Source: CAXNKH01 sp049296795 (GTDB lineage: Bacteria; Pseudomonadota; Gammaproteobacteria; Burkholderiales; Burkholderiaceae_C). Taken from it: a DNA stretch of 64,000 nucleotides. Position 1 is the first letter of the stretch. Each line of letters opens with the position of its first letter. The translations under genes were made by a program, and so were the position numbers. This document shows positions 48,342 to 57,413 of the stretch, piece after piece. A model generated the notes under the pieces. It was not told where the DNA came from. It worked only from the letters and a program-made list of their open reading frames with translations, and did no database searches. Location: assembly GCA_049296795.1 (NCBI GenBank), contig JBAQTC010000002.1, positions 62,001 to 126,000 on the forward strand, read 5' to 3'.

Positions 48342-49409
48342 GTGACTACCATTTTCAAAACTACTGCCACCAGTGCTCTGAGATTGATCGTCATGCTGAC
48401 GGTCTGCTGGCTGACGGGTTGTGCCGGACTCACACCAAGTCTGCGCCCGGGCCTGAGTTCCGCCCCACCGTTCAATCCGGGATTTAAAGCGGCGGAAACA
48501 GCGGTCAAATTCAGCATGTTGAGTAAGGAGGATCTTGCGCTGCTGGAAGAATCGGTGAACCCGGTCTACCAAATTGGTCGCGGTGATGTGTTGCGACTTG
48601 ACGTTTTTGGCCGACCCGAAGTCAGCGGCAAGCATGTGGTGGGGCCCGACGGTCACATCACCATCCCCATTGTGGGTGACGTCAACCTCAACGAATTGAC
48701 ACGCGAGCAGGCACAGCAAAAACTGTCACAGCGTTTGCGTACTTATTTCACCCAGCCCCACCTCACGCTGTCGATTGACGAATACACCTCAAATCAAATT
48801 ACCGTTTTAGGCCGGGTCGAGCGTGCCGGTATGCAAAAGTTCCCCCATTCACCCACACTGGTTGAAGTCCTGGCCAATGCCGGAGCCATGCCAGTGCTGG
48901 ACAAACAAGCCACCCTGACGCGCGGCGCGATCATGCGAGGGCGTGACAAGCTGATTTGGATCGACCTCAAGTCCTTACTCAATGGGGATCCGAGCTACAA
49001 CTTGAGAATGAAAAAAGGGGACATTGTTTTCATTCCCGATTCGGCCGATACCGCTGTTTATGTGCTGGGTGCCGTGCTGAAACCGGGCTCTTACCGCTTG
49101 ACCCCGCGCATGTCGGTGCTGGACGCACTGTCACAAGCTGGAGGTCCGACCCAGGCCGGTGGCCCGACGGAGACTTCTTGGCCTGAGCGTATCGGTGTTT
49201 ATCGGGCAGGCGCGAACCAGGTCGAAATATTTGATTTCGGAATTTTGATTGATACCGCCCGGGCGGCCAACTACGCCCTGGAAGATGGTGATGTTGTCTT
49301 CGTCCCATCGACCGTCACGGCCGATATCGGTTATGTGCTGCGTCAGTTGGCCCCTGCCATTTCCATCCTTACCTTTGGTCTGACAGCCAATGCCATTCAA
49401 TCCAAATAG
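48342..49409 (+). CDS. Wza-type polysaccharide export lipoprotein
   Basis: A 355-residue outer-membrane polysaccharide export protein. The signal peptide ends in lipobox LTGC with Cys27. The Poly_export domain begins at YQIGRGDVLRLDVFGRPEVSG and continues through VGPDGHITIPIVGDVNLNELTREQAQ; two SLBB domains follow (ITVLGRVERAGMQKFP and VYVLGAVLKPGSYRL). The protein forms the export channel for the polymer made by this locus. A stretch near residues 265-276 repeats QAGGPT (QAGGPTQAGGPT), an internal duplication. The start is GTG. The downstream glycosyltransferase gene begins four bases after the stop. Confidence 0.92.
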   Translation: MTTIFKTTATSALRLIVMLTVCWLTGCAGLTPSLRPGLSSAPPFNPGFKAAETAVKFSMLSKEDLALLEESVNPVYQIGRGDVLRLDVFGRPEVSGKHVVGPDGHITIPIVGDVNLNELTREQAQQKLSQRLRTYFTQPHLTLSIDEYTSNQITVLGRVERAGMQKFPHSPTLVEVLANAGAMPVLDKQATLTRGAIMRGRDKLIWIDLKSLLNGDPSYNLRMKKGDIVFIPDSADTAVYVLGAVLKPGSYRLTPRMSVLDALSQAGGPTQAGGPTETSWPERIGVYRAGANQVEIFDFGILIDTARAANYALEDGDVVFVPSTVTADIGYVLRQLAPAISILTFGLTANAIQSK

Positions 49410-49413
49410 TTCT

Positions 49414-51714
49414 ATGCTTCAGAGCCAAAATCTCGAATTGTTTGAACCTGCCAGCCTCCCCGTCAGCCCGCATATTTCAGTCGTCATCATTGGCCGCAAC
49501 GAAGGCCAACGTCTGTTGCGTTGTATCGCATCGGTCCAGGCCGCCGACTGGGGCGATCGCTCTTATGAGCTGATTTATATTGATTCCAGCTCCCAAGATG
49601 ACAGTGTGGCCAAGGCCCAGGCTCTGGGGGCCAAGGTACAAGTGCTGGATGATCAATCACCCAGCGCGGCCAAAGCACGCAATCTGGGCTGGCGCCAAGC
49701 CAGTGGCGAGTTCGTCATGTTTCTCGATGGCGATACCGAGTTACACCCGGACTTCCTGTTGAAAGCACTGCAAGCATTACAAGACCCCAAGTTATGCGCC
49801 GCATTCGGCCACTTGCGTGAACTGCATCCGGAGCAATCAATTTATACCCGGGTGATGGATCTGGATTGGGCCAGCCCTGTGGGGCGTTCACTTTTTTTTG
49901 GCGGAATTGTCTTGGTTCGGCGCAGCGCACTGGAGGCCGTTGGCGGATATGACCCTGCGCTCAAAGCCGGGGAAGAACCCGAAATGTGCTCCCGCTTACG
50001 CGCGCTTGGCTGGGAAATCGAGCACATCGATGCCCCGATGGCGCTGCACGACCTGGCCATCACCACCTTCCGCGCCTATTGCTTGCGTGCTTATCGCTCG
50101 GGCATTGCCTATGCCGAGGTTGCCGAGCGCATGCGGTTGCGCGGCGATATCCTTTGGCAGCATGAATCACGCCGTGATTTCTGGCATGGACTGGGCTTGT
50201 TACTGTCTCCGCTGATTTTTCTACTGGCGCTGAGTTGGTCTGCCCTGGCTGCGATGGCGCTGGTCGCTGGCGGGCTGGCCATCATCGCTCGCAGCGCCCA
50301 GCGCTGCGCCTGGCGCGCACCCGGCCAAACCCTGTTGCACTGGCAATATGCGTTCCATACTTTTTTCCAAAAAATTCCAGCCTTGCTCGGTCAGCTTAAA
50401 TGGCGCCAGACCCGGGGTCAGACCATGGAATTGGTGGAATACAAAACAGTAACACCAACTCCAGCAGACCACGCAACCACGGCAACCTCAGCCGTCTCGC
50501 CTAAATTGGCCTATTTGGTCAGCGCTTACCCGGCCATTTCACACACCTTCATCCTGCGTGAAATTCAGCGCCTGCGGGCACTGGGTCACCAGATCGTGAC
50601 CGCATCCATCAATCGACCGGATCGCTCGTTTGAAGCCATGCAAGAAGATGAGCGCTGCGAGACAGCGGCCACCTACTTCATCAAATCCGACGGCGTTCTG
50701 GGCGCGCTCTCGGCCCTGCTGCACTGGCTACGGCTCAGCCCTTTGGGGCTGTTGGTTATGCTGCGTCACAGCTTAGGCTTGGGCGGCGGCGCGCGCTGGT
50801 GGATGGGGCTAGCCTATGGCGTCGAAGCCATGATGGTCGGCGCCTGGATGCAGAAGGTAAAAGTAAGCCACCTGCACGTGCACTTCGGCAATGTCGGTGC
50901 CACCATTGGCATGTTGGTCAAGCAGCTCAACGGCTGCCACCTGTCCTACACCATTCATGGGCCCGATGAATTTGATGACGTGGCAGGCCAGCATTTGGCG
51001 CTGAAAATGCAACAGGCTGACGCCGTCATTTGCATCAGCCAGTTCGCCCGCGGCCAGTTGATGCGCATCAGCCACCCCGACCACTGGCCCAAGCTGCATC
51101 TGTGCCGACTCGGCGTTGATCCTGCACAGTTTCATTTTTCCCTGCGCGATGCCGGTCCAACGGTGAAGCTGTTGTGCGTGGGTCGGCTGACGCCAGCCAA
51201 GTGCCAGGTGCTGCTGGTCCAAGCTTGCGCCTTGTTGCGCGACGCCAAAGTCGATTTCTCTCTGACCCTGGTCGGTGCCGGACCGGACCAAGACCGGATA
51301 GAGCAAGCAATTTCAAACTTTCAGCTGCAACAGCACATCACGTTGACCGGCGCTTTGAATCAGGACGCAGTTCGCACGCATTTTGCCCAAGCCGATATTT
51401 TCGTTTTACCCAGTCTGGCTGAAGGCATCCCCGTCGTATTGATGGAAGCCATGTCCAGTGGCGTGCCCTGCGTAACGACACCGGTCAACGGCATCCCGGA
51501 ATTGATTCAACATGAGAAAACCGGGCTATTGGCCCTGCCCGGCGACGTCTTCAGCTTGACCGAACAACTGCAGCGACTCATAGACCAACCCGCGCTACGG
51601 CATCAGCTGGCGTTGGCTGCGCACGATAAGGTGCTGGCAGATTTTGACCTGGGACGCAATGTCGCCAAACTCGGGCAATTGTTCGCTCAGTTCCCCCTTT
51701 CAGCCAGCAACTAA
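49414..51714 (+). CDS. Fused GT2-GT4 glycosyltransferase
   Basis: A 766-residue protein with two glycosyltransferase modules. Residues 20-335 are a GT2 family (GT-A fold) enzyme: HISVVIIGRNEG at the start, FLDGDTE as the DxD metal motif, and GGYDPALKAGEEPEMCSRL; it ends in two hydrophobic helices (about 260-300). Residues 365-766 are a GT4 family (GT-B fold) enzyme with LAYLVSAYPAISHTFILREIQ, ISQFARGQLM and the nucleotide-sugar motif ADIFVLPSLAEGIPVVLMEAMSSGVPCV. The two modules are usually separate genes. It may add two sugars in sequence. The ATG at 49414 follows the previous stop; an alternative start at 49390 overlaps it. Confidence 0.9.
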   Translation: MLQSQNLELFEPASLPVSPHISVVIIGRNEGQRLLRCIASVQAADWGDRSYELIYIDSSSQDDSVAKAQALGAKVQVLDDQSPSAAKARNLGWRQASGEFVMFLDGDTELHPDFLLKALQALQDPKLCAAFGHLRELHPEQSIYTRVMDLDWASPVGRSLFFGGIVLVRRSALEAVGGYDPALKAGEEPEMCSRLRALGWEIEHIDAPMALHDLAITTFRAYCLRAYRSGIAYAEVAERMRLRGDILWQHESRRDFWHGLGLLLSPLIFLLALSWSALAAMALVAGGLAIIARSAQRCAWRAPGQTLLHWQYAFHTFFQKIPALLGQLKWRQTRGQTMELVEYKTVTPTPADHATTATSAVSPKLAYLVSAYPAISHTFILREIQRLRALGHQIVTASINRPDRSFEAMQEDERCETAATYFIKSDGVLGALSALLHWLRLSPLGLLVMLRHSLGLGGGARWWMGLAYGVEAMMVGAWMQKVKVSHLHVHFGNVGATIGMLVKQLNGCHLSYTIHGPDEFDDVAGQHLALKMQQADAVICISQFARGQLMRISHPDHWPKLHLCRLGVDPAQFHFSLRDAGPTVKLLCVGRLTPAKCQVLLVQACALLRDAKVDFSLTLVGAGPDQDRIEQAISNFQLQQHITLTGALNQDAVRTHFAQADIFVLPSLAEGIPVVLMEAMSSGVPCVTTPVNGIPELIQHEKTGLLALPGDVFSLTEQLQRLIDQPALRHQLALAAHDKVLADFDLGRNVAKLGQLFAQFPLSASN

Positions 51715-51729
51715 GCCAGAGAGCGCTTC

Positions 51730-52698
51730 ATGGACCTTTCCATTCTGATCGTCACCTACAACTCCGCCGGACTGATCGATTCGCTACTGAACCAATTGCA
51801 GGGCGAGTTGACTCCCCTGAAGGCCGAAGTGGTGCTGGTGGACAATGCATCGCGCGATGGAACGGCTGAACTGGTGGCCAGCCAGCACCCCTGGGTCAAA
51901 CTGGTGGCCAGTCGGGAAAACCTGGGCTTTGCCGCAGGCAATAACCTGGCAGCCCAACACGCCAGCGGCCATATCCTCTTGCTGCTCAACCCGGATGCGA
52001 TTCCCGAAACCGGCGCCCTGGCACGCGGCTTGGCCCTGATGGCACAGCATCCCGATGCCGGCCTGGCAGGCGGTGAGCTGCGCTCCGAGGATGGCAGCCG
52101 CCAACCCTCGGCCCGGATGTTCCCGACCCTGCGTGACGAGTGGTTCATCATGTCCGGGCTGGCCGCCCGCTATCCCAACAGCTCGCTGTTTTCACGGCTC
52201 GACCGTGGTGGCGCCGATCCCGATAAATCAGCCGTGGTGGACTGGATCCCTGGTGCCTTTGTCTTCATTCCAGCGAGTCTGTGGGCCCAGCTTGGTGGAC
52301 TGGACGAACGCTTTTTCATGTACTCCGAGGAAGTGGATTTCTGTCGCCGTCTGTTCAAAATGGGTTACCGGGTCTATTACTGGCCTGAACTCAAAGCCAT
52401 GCACATCGGCGGGGCCTCGGCCAAAACCGTCGAGCAAGGACGCGTCTCCAAATCCGGCACCCAGCTCGAAAGTTGGCGTATGCGCAGCAATCTGCTGTAT
52501 TACCGCAAGCACCACGGCGCCTGGGGAACGTTCTGCGTTTTTGCGCTGGAATGGGCTTGGCACAAGCTGCGTCTGATCAAGGCCCAAGTCACCGGACGCA
52601 GCGAGAAAGCGGCTGATTTCGCCGTGCATTGCCAACAACTCAGCCAAGCCTGGCGCGATACGGACGGGGGGCGGACCAGCCCGGCACGCCCTTGGTGA
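51730..52698 (+). CDS. GT2 family glycosyltransferase (rhamnosyltransferase-like)
   Basis: A 322-residue GT-A enzyme of the WbbL/RfbN-like group. It starts LSILIVTYNSAGLIDSLL, carries the LVASRENLGFAAGNNLAAQ segment (residues about 57-76) and the LLLNPDAIPE motif, an NPD variant of DxD common in rhamnosyltransferases, and GAFVFIPASLWAQLGGLDERFFMYSEEVDFCRRL as the acceptor and catalytic region. The C-terminus has an amphipathic helix. The ribosome binding site AGAGAGCG is fair. It probably adds one sugar of the repeating unit; the donor is inferred only. Confidence 0.9.
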   Translation: MDLSILIVTYNSAGLIDSLLNQLQGELTPLKAEVVLVDNASRDGTAELVASQHPWVKLVASRENLGFAAGNNLAAQHASGHILLLLNPDAIPETGALARGLALMAQHPDAGLAGGELRSEDGSRQPSARMFPTLRDEWFIMSGLAARYPNSSLFSRLDRGGADPDKSAVVDWIPGAFVFIPASLWAQLGGLDERFFMYSEEVDFCRRLFKMGYRVYYWPELKAMHIGGASAKTVEQGRVSKSGTQLESWRMRSNLLYYRKHHGAWGTFCVFALEWAWHKLRLIKAQVTGRSEKAADFAVHCQQLSQAWRDTDGGRTSPARPW

Positions 52699-52732
52699 AA
52701 CGGCTCCGGATGCCGTCACCGCAAGCTTCAAC

Positions 52733-54094
52733 ATGAACGCAGGCTCACTCAAAACCCGCATGCTCAAGGCAGCGGGCTGGCTGGTGGGGGGCAACATTTC
52801 TTCCCAGTTGCTGCGCTTGTTCAGCAACCTGATCTTGACCCGCTTGCTGGTACCCGAGGCTTTCGGCCTGATCGCTGCGGTCAACACCTTGTATTTCGCT
52901 CTGGTGATGTTTTCTGACCTCGGCGTCTGGCAAAGCGTAGTCAAGAGCGAGCGCGGCCATGACGCTCGTTTTCTGGGAACGGCATGGACGGTTCAATTAT
53001 TGCGCGGCGTCCTCCTGTGTGCGCTGATCCTGCTGCTCTGCCTGGCACTGCAGCTGGCGGCGCAGACCGGGGCGTTCGCCCAAGGTACGGTGTACGCCGA
53101 CCCACGGCTGCCAGCCATGATGGCGGCATTCGGTCTATGCGCCCTGCTGCAAGGCATGGAGTCGATGAAAATCGCCAGTGCCCAGCGCGAACTGCATGGC
53201 CACCTGCTGACCCGGCTGGAATTGAGCTCGCAATTGCTGGCCATGGTGGTGACGCTGTCGCTGGCCTGGGCTACGGGCTCGCCCTGGGCTTTGGTGATCG
53301 GTGCCGTGGTGGCAGCAGCCAGTCGTAGCCTGCTCAGCCACACCCAGCTTCCTGGCCCCAGGATCAAACCCTGCTGGGAACAGGCTTGTGTTCGGGAAAT
53401 CATCGGCTACGGCAAATGGATTTTCCTGTCTTCAATCATCGGTTTTCTGGCTGCCCATGGCGAAAAAATCATTCTCGGCGCCAGCTTGGCGGCCGCCAGT
53501 TTTGGTATTTTCTCCATCGCCTCTTTGCTGCTGGCAGCCGTCATGGGCTTGTACAGCAGCCTGAACAGCCACGTTATTTTTCCCAGCCTGAGCTTGGCCT
53601 TGCGCTCAGACAAGGCTGAGGTGTCTCGCGTTTACACCCGGGTCCAGCTACTCAGCGATTTGTTTCTCGGCGGCTTGACTGGTGTACTTCTGTTGTGCGG
53701 CCCGTGGCTGGTTTGGTTGCTGTACGACCCGCGCTACCACGCAGCGGGCTGGATGCTGCAGTGGCTGGCTTTGGGTTTACTCGCGATGCGCCACCAGGTG
53801 GTCGAACAGCTGATGTTCGCACGCGGCGAACCGGCCTGGGTCAGCGCCAACAATGGTTTACGCGCACTCTGCCTATTTATCAGCATTCCTCTGGGGTTTG
53901 AATTGGCCGGCGAACCAGGCGCAATCGGCGCCGTGGTGATCAGTCAGTTCGCCAGCTGGCCTTTGTCCTTGTGGTTTAAACAGCGCCAAGGGCTCTTGGT
54001 CTGGGCCACTGAGAAATGGTGGCCAGCTGCGCTGCTGATCGGCATGGCCGTGGGATGGGCCATCGATGCGGCCCTGCACGCCTGGCTGCGTTAG
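52733..54094 (+). CDS. Wzx-like oligosaccharide flippase
   Basis: A 453-residue MOP-superfamily membrane protein with about twelve to fourteen helices. It would flip the lipid-linked repeat unit to the periplasmic face for polymerisation. The N-terminus LKAAGWLVGGNISSQLLRLFSNLILTRLLVPEAFGLIAAVNT is the typical start of polysaccharide biosynthesis (PST) transporters. The helices are interrupted by short positive loops. It follows the rhamnosyltransferase-like gene by 34 bases and precedes a GT4 gene by 32 bases, so it is part of the same transcript. Confidence 0.92.
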   Translation: MNAGSLKTRMLKAAGWLVGGNISSQLLRLFSNLILTRLLVPEAFGLIAAVNTLYFALVMFSDLGVWQSVVKSERGHDARFLGTAWTVQLLRGVLLCALILLLCLALQLAAQTGAFAQGTVYADPRLPAMMAAFGLCALLQGMESMKIASAQRELHGHLLTRLELSSQLLAMVVTLSLAWATGSPWALVIGAVVAAASRSLLSHTQLPGPRIKPCWEQACVREIIGYGKWIFLSSIIGFLAAHGEKIILGASLAAASFGIFSIASLLLAAVMGLYSSLNSHVIFPSLSLALRSDKAEVSRVYTRVQLLSDLFLGGLTGVLLLCGPWLVWLLYDPRYHAAGWMLQWLALGLLAMRHQVVEQLMFARGEPAWVSANNGLRALCLFISIPLGFELAGEPGAIGAVVISQFASWPLSLWFKQRQGLLVWATEKWWPAALLIGMAVGWAIDAALHAWLR

Positions 54095-54126
54095 CCCAGC
54101 AAGGCACAGAACGGAAAATCAAGCCG

Positions 54127-55242
54127 ATGCGATTCACCTTCATCATGCCGACCGATGACCTCAGCGGAGGGAATCGGGTCGTCGCTATCTATGCCAAGCA
54201 ACTGCGGTTACGCGGACACCAAGTACTGGTGGTTAATCAGGCGCTGCAACAGCCTTCGCTGCGCGAGCGTTTTCGCGCTTCCAAGCGCGCTTGGCGTGCC
54301 AGGCAGTGGTCTGCCATGGCCAAGGCCTGGCTGCACCAAAAAACACTGCCCGGCCACGTTGCGCAATCGGGTGTGCCGCAGCGGGTGCTGGCACGAAGCG
54401 GCCCGATCACGGCAACCGACCTGCCCGATGCCGACTGGCTGATCGCCACCTGGTGGGAAACCGCCCTCTGGATGGACGCCATGCCAGCGTCCAAGGGTCG
54501 CAAAGCCCATTTGATTCAGGACTACGAAGTGTGGGCCGGCGGCTCGACGCCGCAGAGCGTTCATGCGGCGTTGCGTCTGCCCAATTGCAAAATCGTGATT
54601 TCCAACGAGCTCAAGCGCACCCTGGACCACAAAGTGGGCGACCTGGGACTGGTGGTGGTTCCCAATGCCGTTGATTTGCAGCAGTTCAATGCGCCAGCAC
54701 GAACACGCCATGCGGTGCCGACCGTGGGCTTCATGTACGGGCATTCTCCGCGCAAGGCCGCAGACATCCTGACCCAGGCCTGCGAGCTGGCACGACAACA
54801 ATTGCCGGCCTTGCGCGTGTTGGCTTTTGGCGCTGATCAGCCGATTGCCGAATTGCCCCTGCCCAGCGGCACCGAATTTTTCCATCGTCCGGCGCAGCAG
54901 CAACTGGCTTCGCTTTATTCTCGCTGCGATGCTTGGCTATTCGGCTCACGGATTGACAGCTTTGGCTTGCCGATCCTGGAGGCCATGGCCTGCCGCACAC
55001 CCGTGATTGGTGTCCCGGTGGGTGCAGCGCCGGAACTGCTTGCCGATGGGGCCGGACTGCTGGTGGCGCCTGAGTCAGCCCAGGCCATGGCGACAGCCAT
55101 TGTGGCTCTGTGCACCCTGCCCGCTGACCAGTGGCAGAGCATGTCGGATCGCGCTTACGACCGGGCCCACAATTACAGCTGGGACGATGCAACTGCATTG
55201 TTACTACAGGCCTTGGCGGGCTACCAGGAAAGCACAAAATGA
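54127..55242 (+). CDS. GT4 family glycosyltransferase
   Basis: A 371-residue GT-B enzyme. The N-terminal domain starts MRFTFIMPTDDLSGGNRVVAIYAKQLRLRGHQV; the middle ISNELKRTLDHKVG segment precedes the C-terminal domain with GFMYGHSPRKAADILTQAC. The donor site motif is SRCDAWLFGSRIDSFGLPILEAMACRTPVIGVPVGAAPEL (E-x7-E type). A longer frame from 54016 overlaps the flippase and lacks family features, so ATG 54127 is used. Its stop overlaps the acyltransferase start by four bases (ATGA). Confidence 0.9.
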   Translation: MRFTFIMPTDDLSGGNRVVAIYAKQLRLRGHQVLVVNQALQQPSLRERFRASKRAWRARQWSAMAKAWLHQKTLPGHVAQSGVPQRVLARSGPITATDLPDADWLIATWWETALWMDAMPASKGRKAHLIQDYEVWAGGSTPQSVHAALRLPNCKIVISNELKRTLDHKVGDLGLVVVPNAVDLQQFNAPARTRHAVPTVGFMYGHSPRKAADILTQACELARQQLPALRVLAFGADQPIAELPLPSGTEFFHRPAQQQLASLYSRCDAWLFGSRIDSFGLPILEAMACRTPVIGVPVGAAPELLADGAGLLVAPESAQAMATAIVALCTLPADQWQSMSDRAYDRAHNYSWDDATALLLQALAGYQESTK

Positions 55243-56276
55243 AACACGCGGATTTCCTGGCGCAAAAGCATTTTGGCTCACTCGATGGGCTGCGCGCTTT
55301 CAGTGTGATCGCTGTCATTTGGCACCACACGGCGCCTCAGATGTTCGCCAACACTCCACTGTCCTGGGTTGGATCGCAGGGGGTCACTCTGTTTTTTGCC
55401 ATCAGCGGTTTTCTGATCACCACCTTGCTGCTGCGCGAGCGCGAGCGCATGGGTCGTATTGATTTGAAAGCGTTTTACTGGCGACGCACGCTGCGCATTT
55501 TCCCGCTGTATTACGCGGTTCTCTTGCTGTATATCGCCCTGGTCTGGTTGCTGGAACGGAAAACCGTGGTGGGTCAAGAGTTTTTCAACAACTTGAAATA
55601 CTTTGCCAGTTACAGCTCCAACCTCTTTGTGGAAATCAAACCAAGGGTGATTTTCTATTTTTCCTGGTCACTCGCCGCTGAAGAACAGTTCTATCTGGTC
55701 TGGCCGCCTTTATTGGTGCTGTTGCGCCGCACTGGCGCCGCACTTTGGTTCATGACCACCCTGGCTTTGGTTCTGATAGTTGATGAAATGTGGACTGGTT
55801 TCACCCTAAGTCCCATTGCATTGGCGATTGTGGCGGGCTCACTGCTGGCGCTGTGTCTGCACATCCGATCAGGCTTTGAGCGTTTGCGCCTTTTGCTGGC
55901 CTGGCGTGCCGCCCCACTGCTGTGGATGCTGCTGCTGGGTCTGGCTTTGAGCGCATCATCCATGCCTTCCTTTGTGATTCATCTCCTCTGTGTGGCCCTG
56001 GTCGGTGCCTGCGTCGTGCGCGAAGACCATTGGTTAGCGCCTGTGCTGCAAAATTCAATGTTGAGCTATATCGGCAGCATCAGTTACGGCATCTACCTGT
56101 TGCATCTGTTGTCGGCCAATTTGGTGAAAAACCTCTTGTCATGGGCCCAATTCCCGACTCAGGGTTGGCTGGCTTTTCCATTGACGGTTGGGATTTCAAT
56201 TCTGCTGGCCGGGCTGAGTTTTCGATTTTATGAATCGAAATTTCTGCGTCTGAAACAACGCCATACCCCGCAATGA
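55239..56276 (+). CDS. Acyltransferase 3-family membrane O-acyltransferase
   Basis: A 345-residue integral membrane acyltransferase (OafA/NodX-like) with about ten helices. The N-terminal SLDGLRAFSVIAVIWHHT carries the conserved DGLR and HH residues, and the RTLRIFPLYYAVLLLYIALVW segment has the R-x10-type arginine and FPLYY motif. It likely acetylates or otherwise acylates a sugar of the exopolysaccharide. Start ATG at 55239 overlaps the previous stop; the longer frame from 55131 lies in the previous gene. The C-terminus lacks an SGNH domain. Confidence 0.92.
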   Translation: MKHADFLAQKHFGSLDGLRAFSVIAVIWHHTAPQMFANTPLSWVGSQGVTLFFAISGFLITTLLLRERERMGRIDLKAFYWRRTLRIFPLYYAVLLLYIALVWLLERKTVVGQEFFNNLKYFASYSSNLFVEIKPRVIFYFSWSLAAEEQFYLVWPPLLVLLRRTGAALWFMTTLALVLIVDEMWTGFTLSPIALAIVAGSLLALCLHIRSGFERLRLLLAWRAAPLLWMLLLGLALSASSMPSFVIHLLCVALVGACVVREDHWLAPVLQNSMLSYIGSISYGIYLLHLLSANLVKNLLSWAQFPTQGWLAFPLTVGISILLAGLSFRFYESKFLRLKQRHTPQ

Positions 56277-56301
56277 TTTTGACTTCTGCTCTGAGATAAG
56301 C

Positions 56302-57411
56302 ATGACTGATTTAAACCGACCTGTTTTGTGCCTGCTCGGCTTACCGATCGACAGGGTGACGATGGATCAGGCGCTGATTTTGGTACGCGAAGCCGTCCAA
56401 TCACGCAAGCAGCTGTTCCTATCCACGCCCAATCTGAATTTTCTCATCGGCAGCCAGAGTAACCCCGCTTTTCGTCAATCAGTACTCGACAGCGACTTGA
56501 GCTTGGCCGATGGCATGCCGCTGGTCCACCTGTCACGCTGGCTCGGTGTGCCTCTGCCCGAGCGCGTTACCGGCTCGGGCCTATTCGAACGGCTGCGCCA
56601 TGACCCTGTACCCGCCGGTCATGCACCCTTGAAGGTTTTTTTCTTCGGTGGCCCTCCCGGCGCGGCAGCGGCAGCCTGCGCCAATCTGCAACAGGGCTCT
56701 TCAGGTCTGCTGGGCGTGGGTTACCAGACCCCAGGGTTTGGCTCGGTTGAAGACATGAGCCAGCCAGAATACATCGACCAAATCAACGCCAGTGGCGCTG
56801 ATTTTCTGGTGGTGGCACTCGGTGGCGTAAAAGGCCAAGCTTGGATCCAGCACAACCTCAAACAGCTGAAGATTCCAGTGATCAGTCACCTCGGTGCAGT
56901 GGTTAATTTTGCAGCAGGCACCGTGCATCGTGCCCCACGCTGGGTCCAAAGTATGGGGCTCGAATGGTTATGGCGAATCAAGGAAGAGCCATCCTTGTGG
57001 CGCCGATATTGGTACGACGGACTGGCTTTTTGCAGGCTGTTTGTAGTGCGTTTATTGCCCTACGGTGTGTATTTGTTCATTCAGCGTCACACCAGCCGCT
57101 CTGAACGGGTCAAGCCCAGCGTGACGTCTGACGGCTTGGGCTGCAAGATACGACTTGAGGGCGTGATTGGGGACCCAGTTCCTTGCGACGTGCGCCTGGC
57201 ATTGCTACAAGTCCAGGCAGCATCTGGGCCACTCGAACTGGATCTGAGCCGACTGCGTCACTTCGGCCCGAGCTTTGCCGCTCTGTTGTTGTTGCTTGAC
57301 CAATCGCTCGCGACTCAGCAACGTGGGCTCCAATTTCAGGGACTGACACCTCAACTCAAGCGCTTGTTTCGCTGGAACGGGCTTGATGCGCTGTTGCGGC
57401 TTAGCAATTGA
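56302..57411 (+). CDS. WecG/TagA/CpsF glycosyltransferase with C-terminal STAS-like domain
   Basis: A 369-residue fusion. Residues 8-250 are a GT26 (WecG/TagA/CpsF) transferase: LLGLPIDRVTMDQALILVREAV, then TPNLNFLIGSQSNPAFRQSVLDSDLSLADGMPLV with the conserved Asn and Asp, GSGLFERL, and ALGGVKGQAWIQHNLKQL. Residues 290-369 resemble a STAS domain of MlaB type: CDVRLALLQVQAASGPLELDLSRLRHFGPSFAALLLLLDQSL, with Ser but not the DSSG motif, then GLQFQGLTPQLKRLFRWNGLDALL. A typical GT26 enzyme ends near residue 245-260. The tail may receive a signal from the partner-switching module of the locus or serve as a docking site. This is inference. Confidence 0.82.
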   Translation: MTDLNRPVLCLLGLPIDRVTMDQALILVREAVQSRKQLFLSTPNLNFLIGSQSNPAFRQSVLDSDLSLADGMPLVHLSRWLGVPLPERVTGSGLFERLRHDPVPAGHAPLKVFFFGGPPGAAAAACANLQQGSSGLLGVGYQTPGFGSVEDMSQPEYIDQINASGADFLVVALGGVKGQAWIQHNLKQLKIPVISHLGAVVNFAAGTVHRAPRWVQSMGLEWLWRIKEEPSLWRRYWYDGLAFCRLFVVRLLPYGVYLFIQRHTSRSERVKPSVTSDGLGCKIRLEGVIGDPVPCDVRLALLQVQAASGPLELDLSRLRHFGPSFAALLLLLDQSLATQQRGLQFQGLTPQLKRLFRWNGLDALLRLSN

Positions 57412-57413
57412 TG

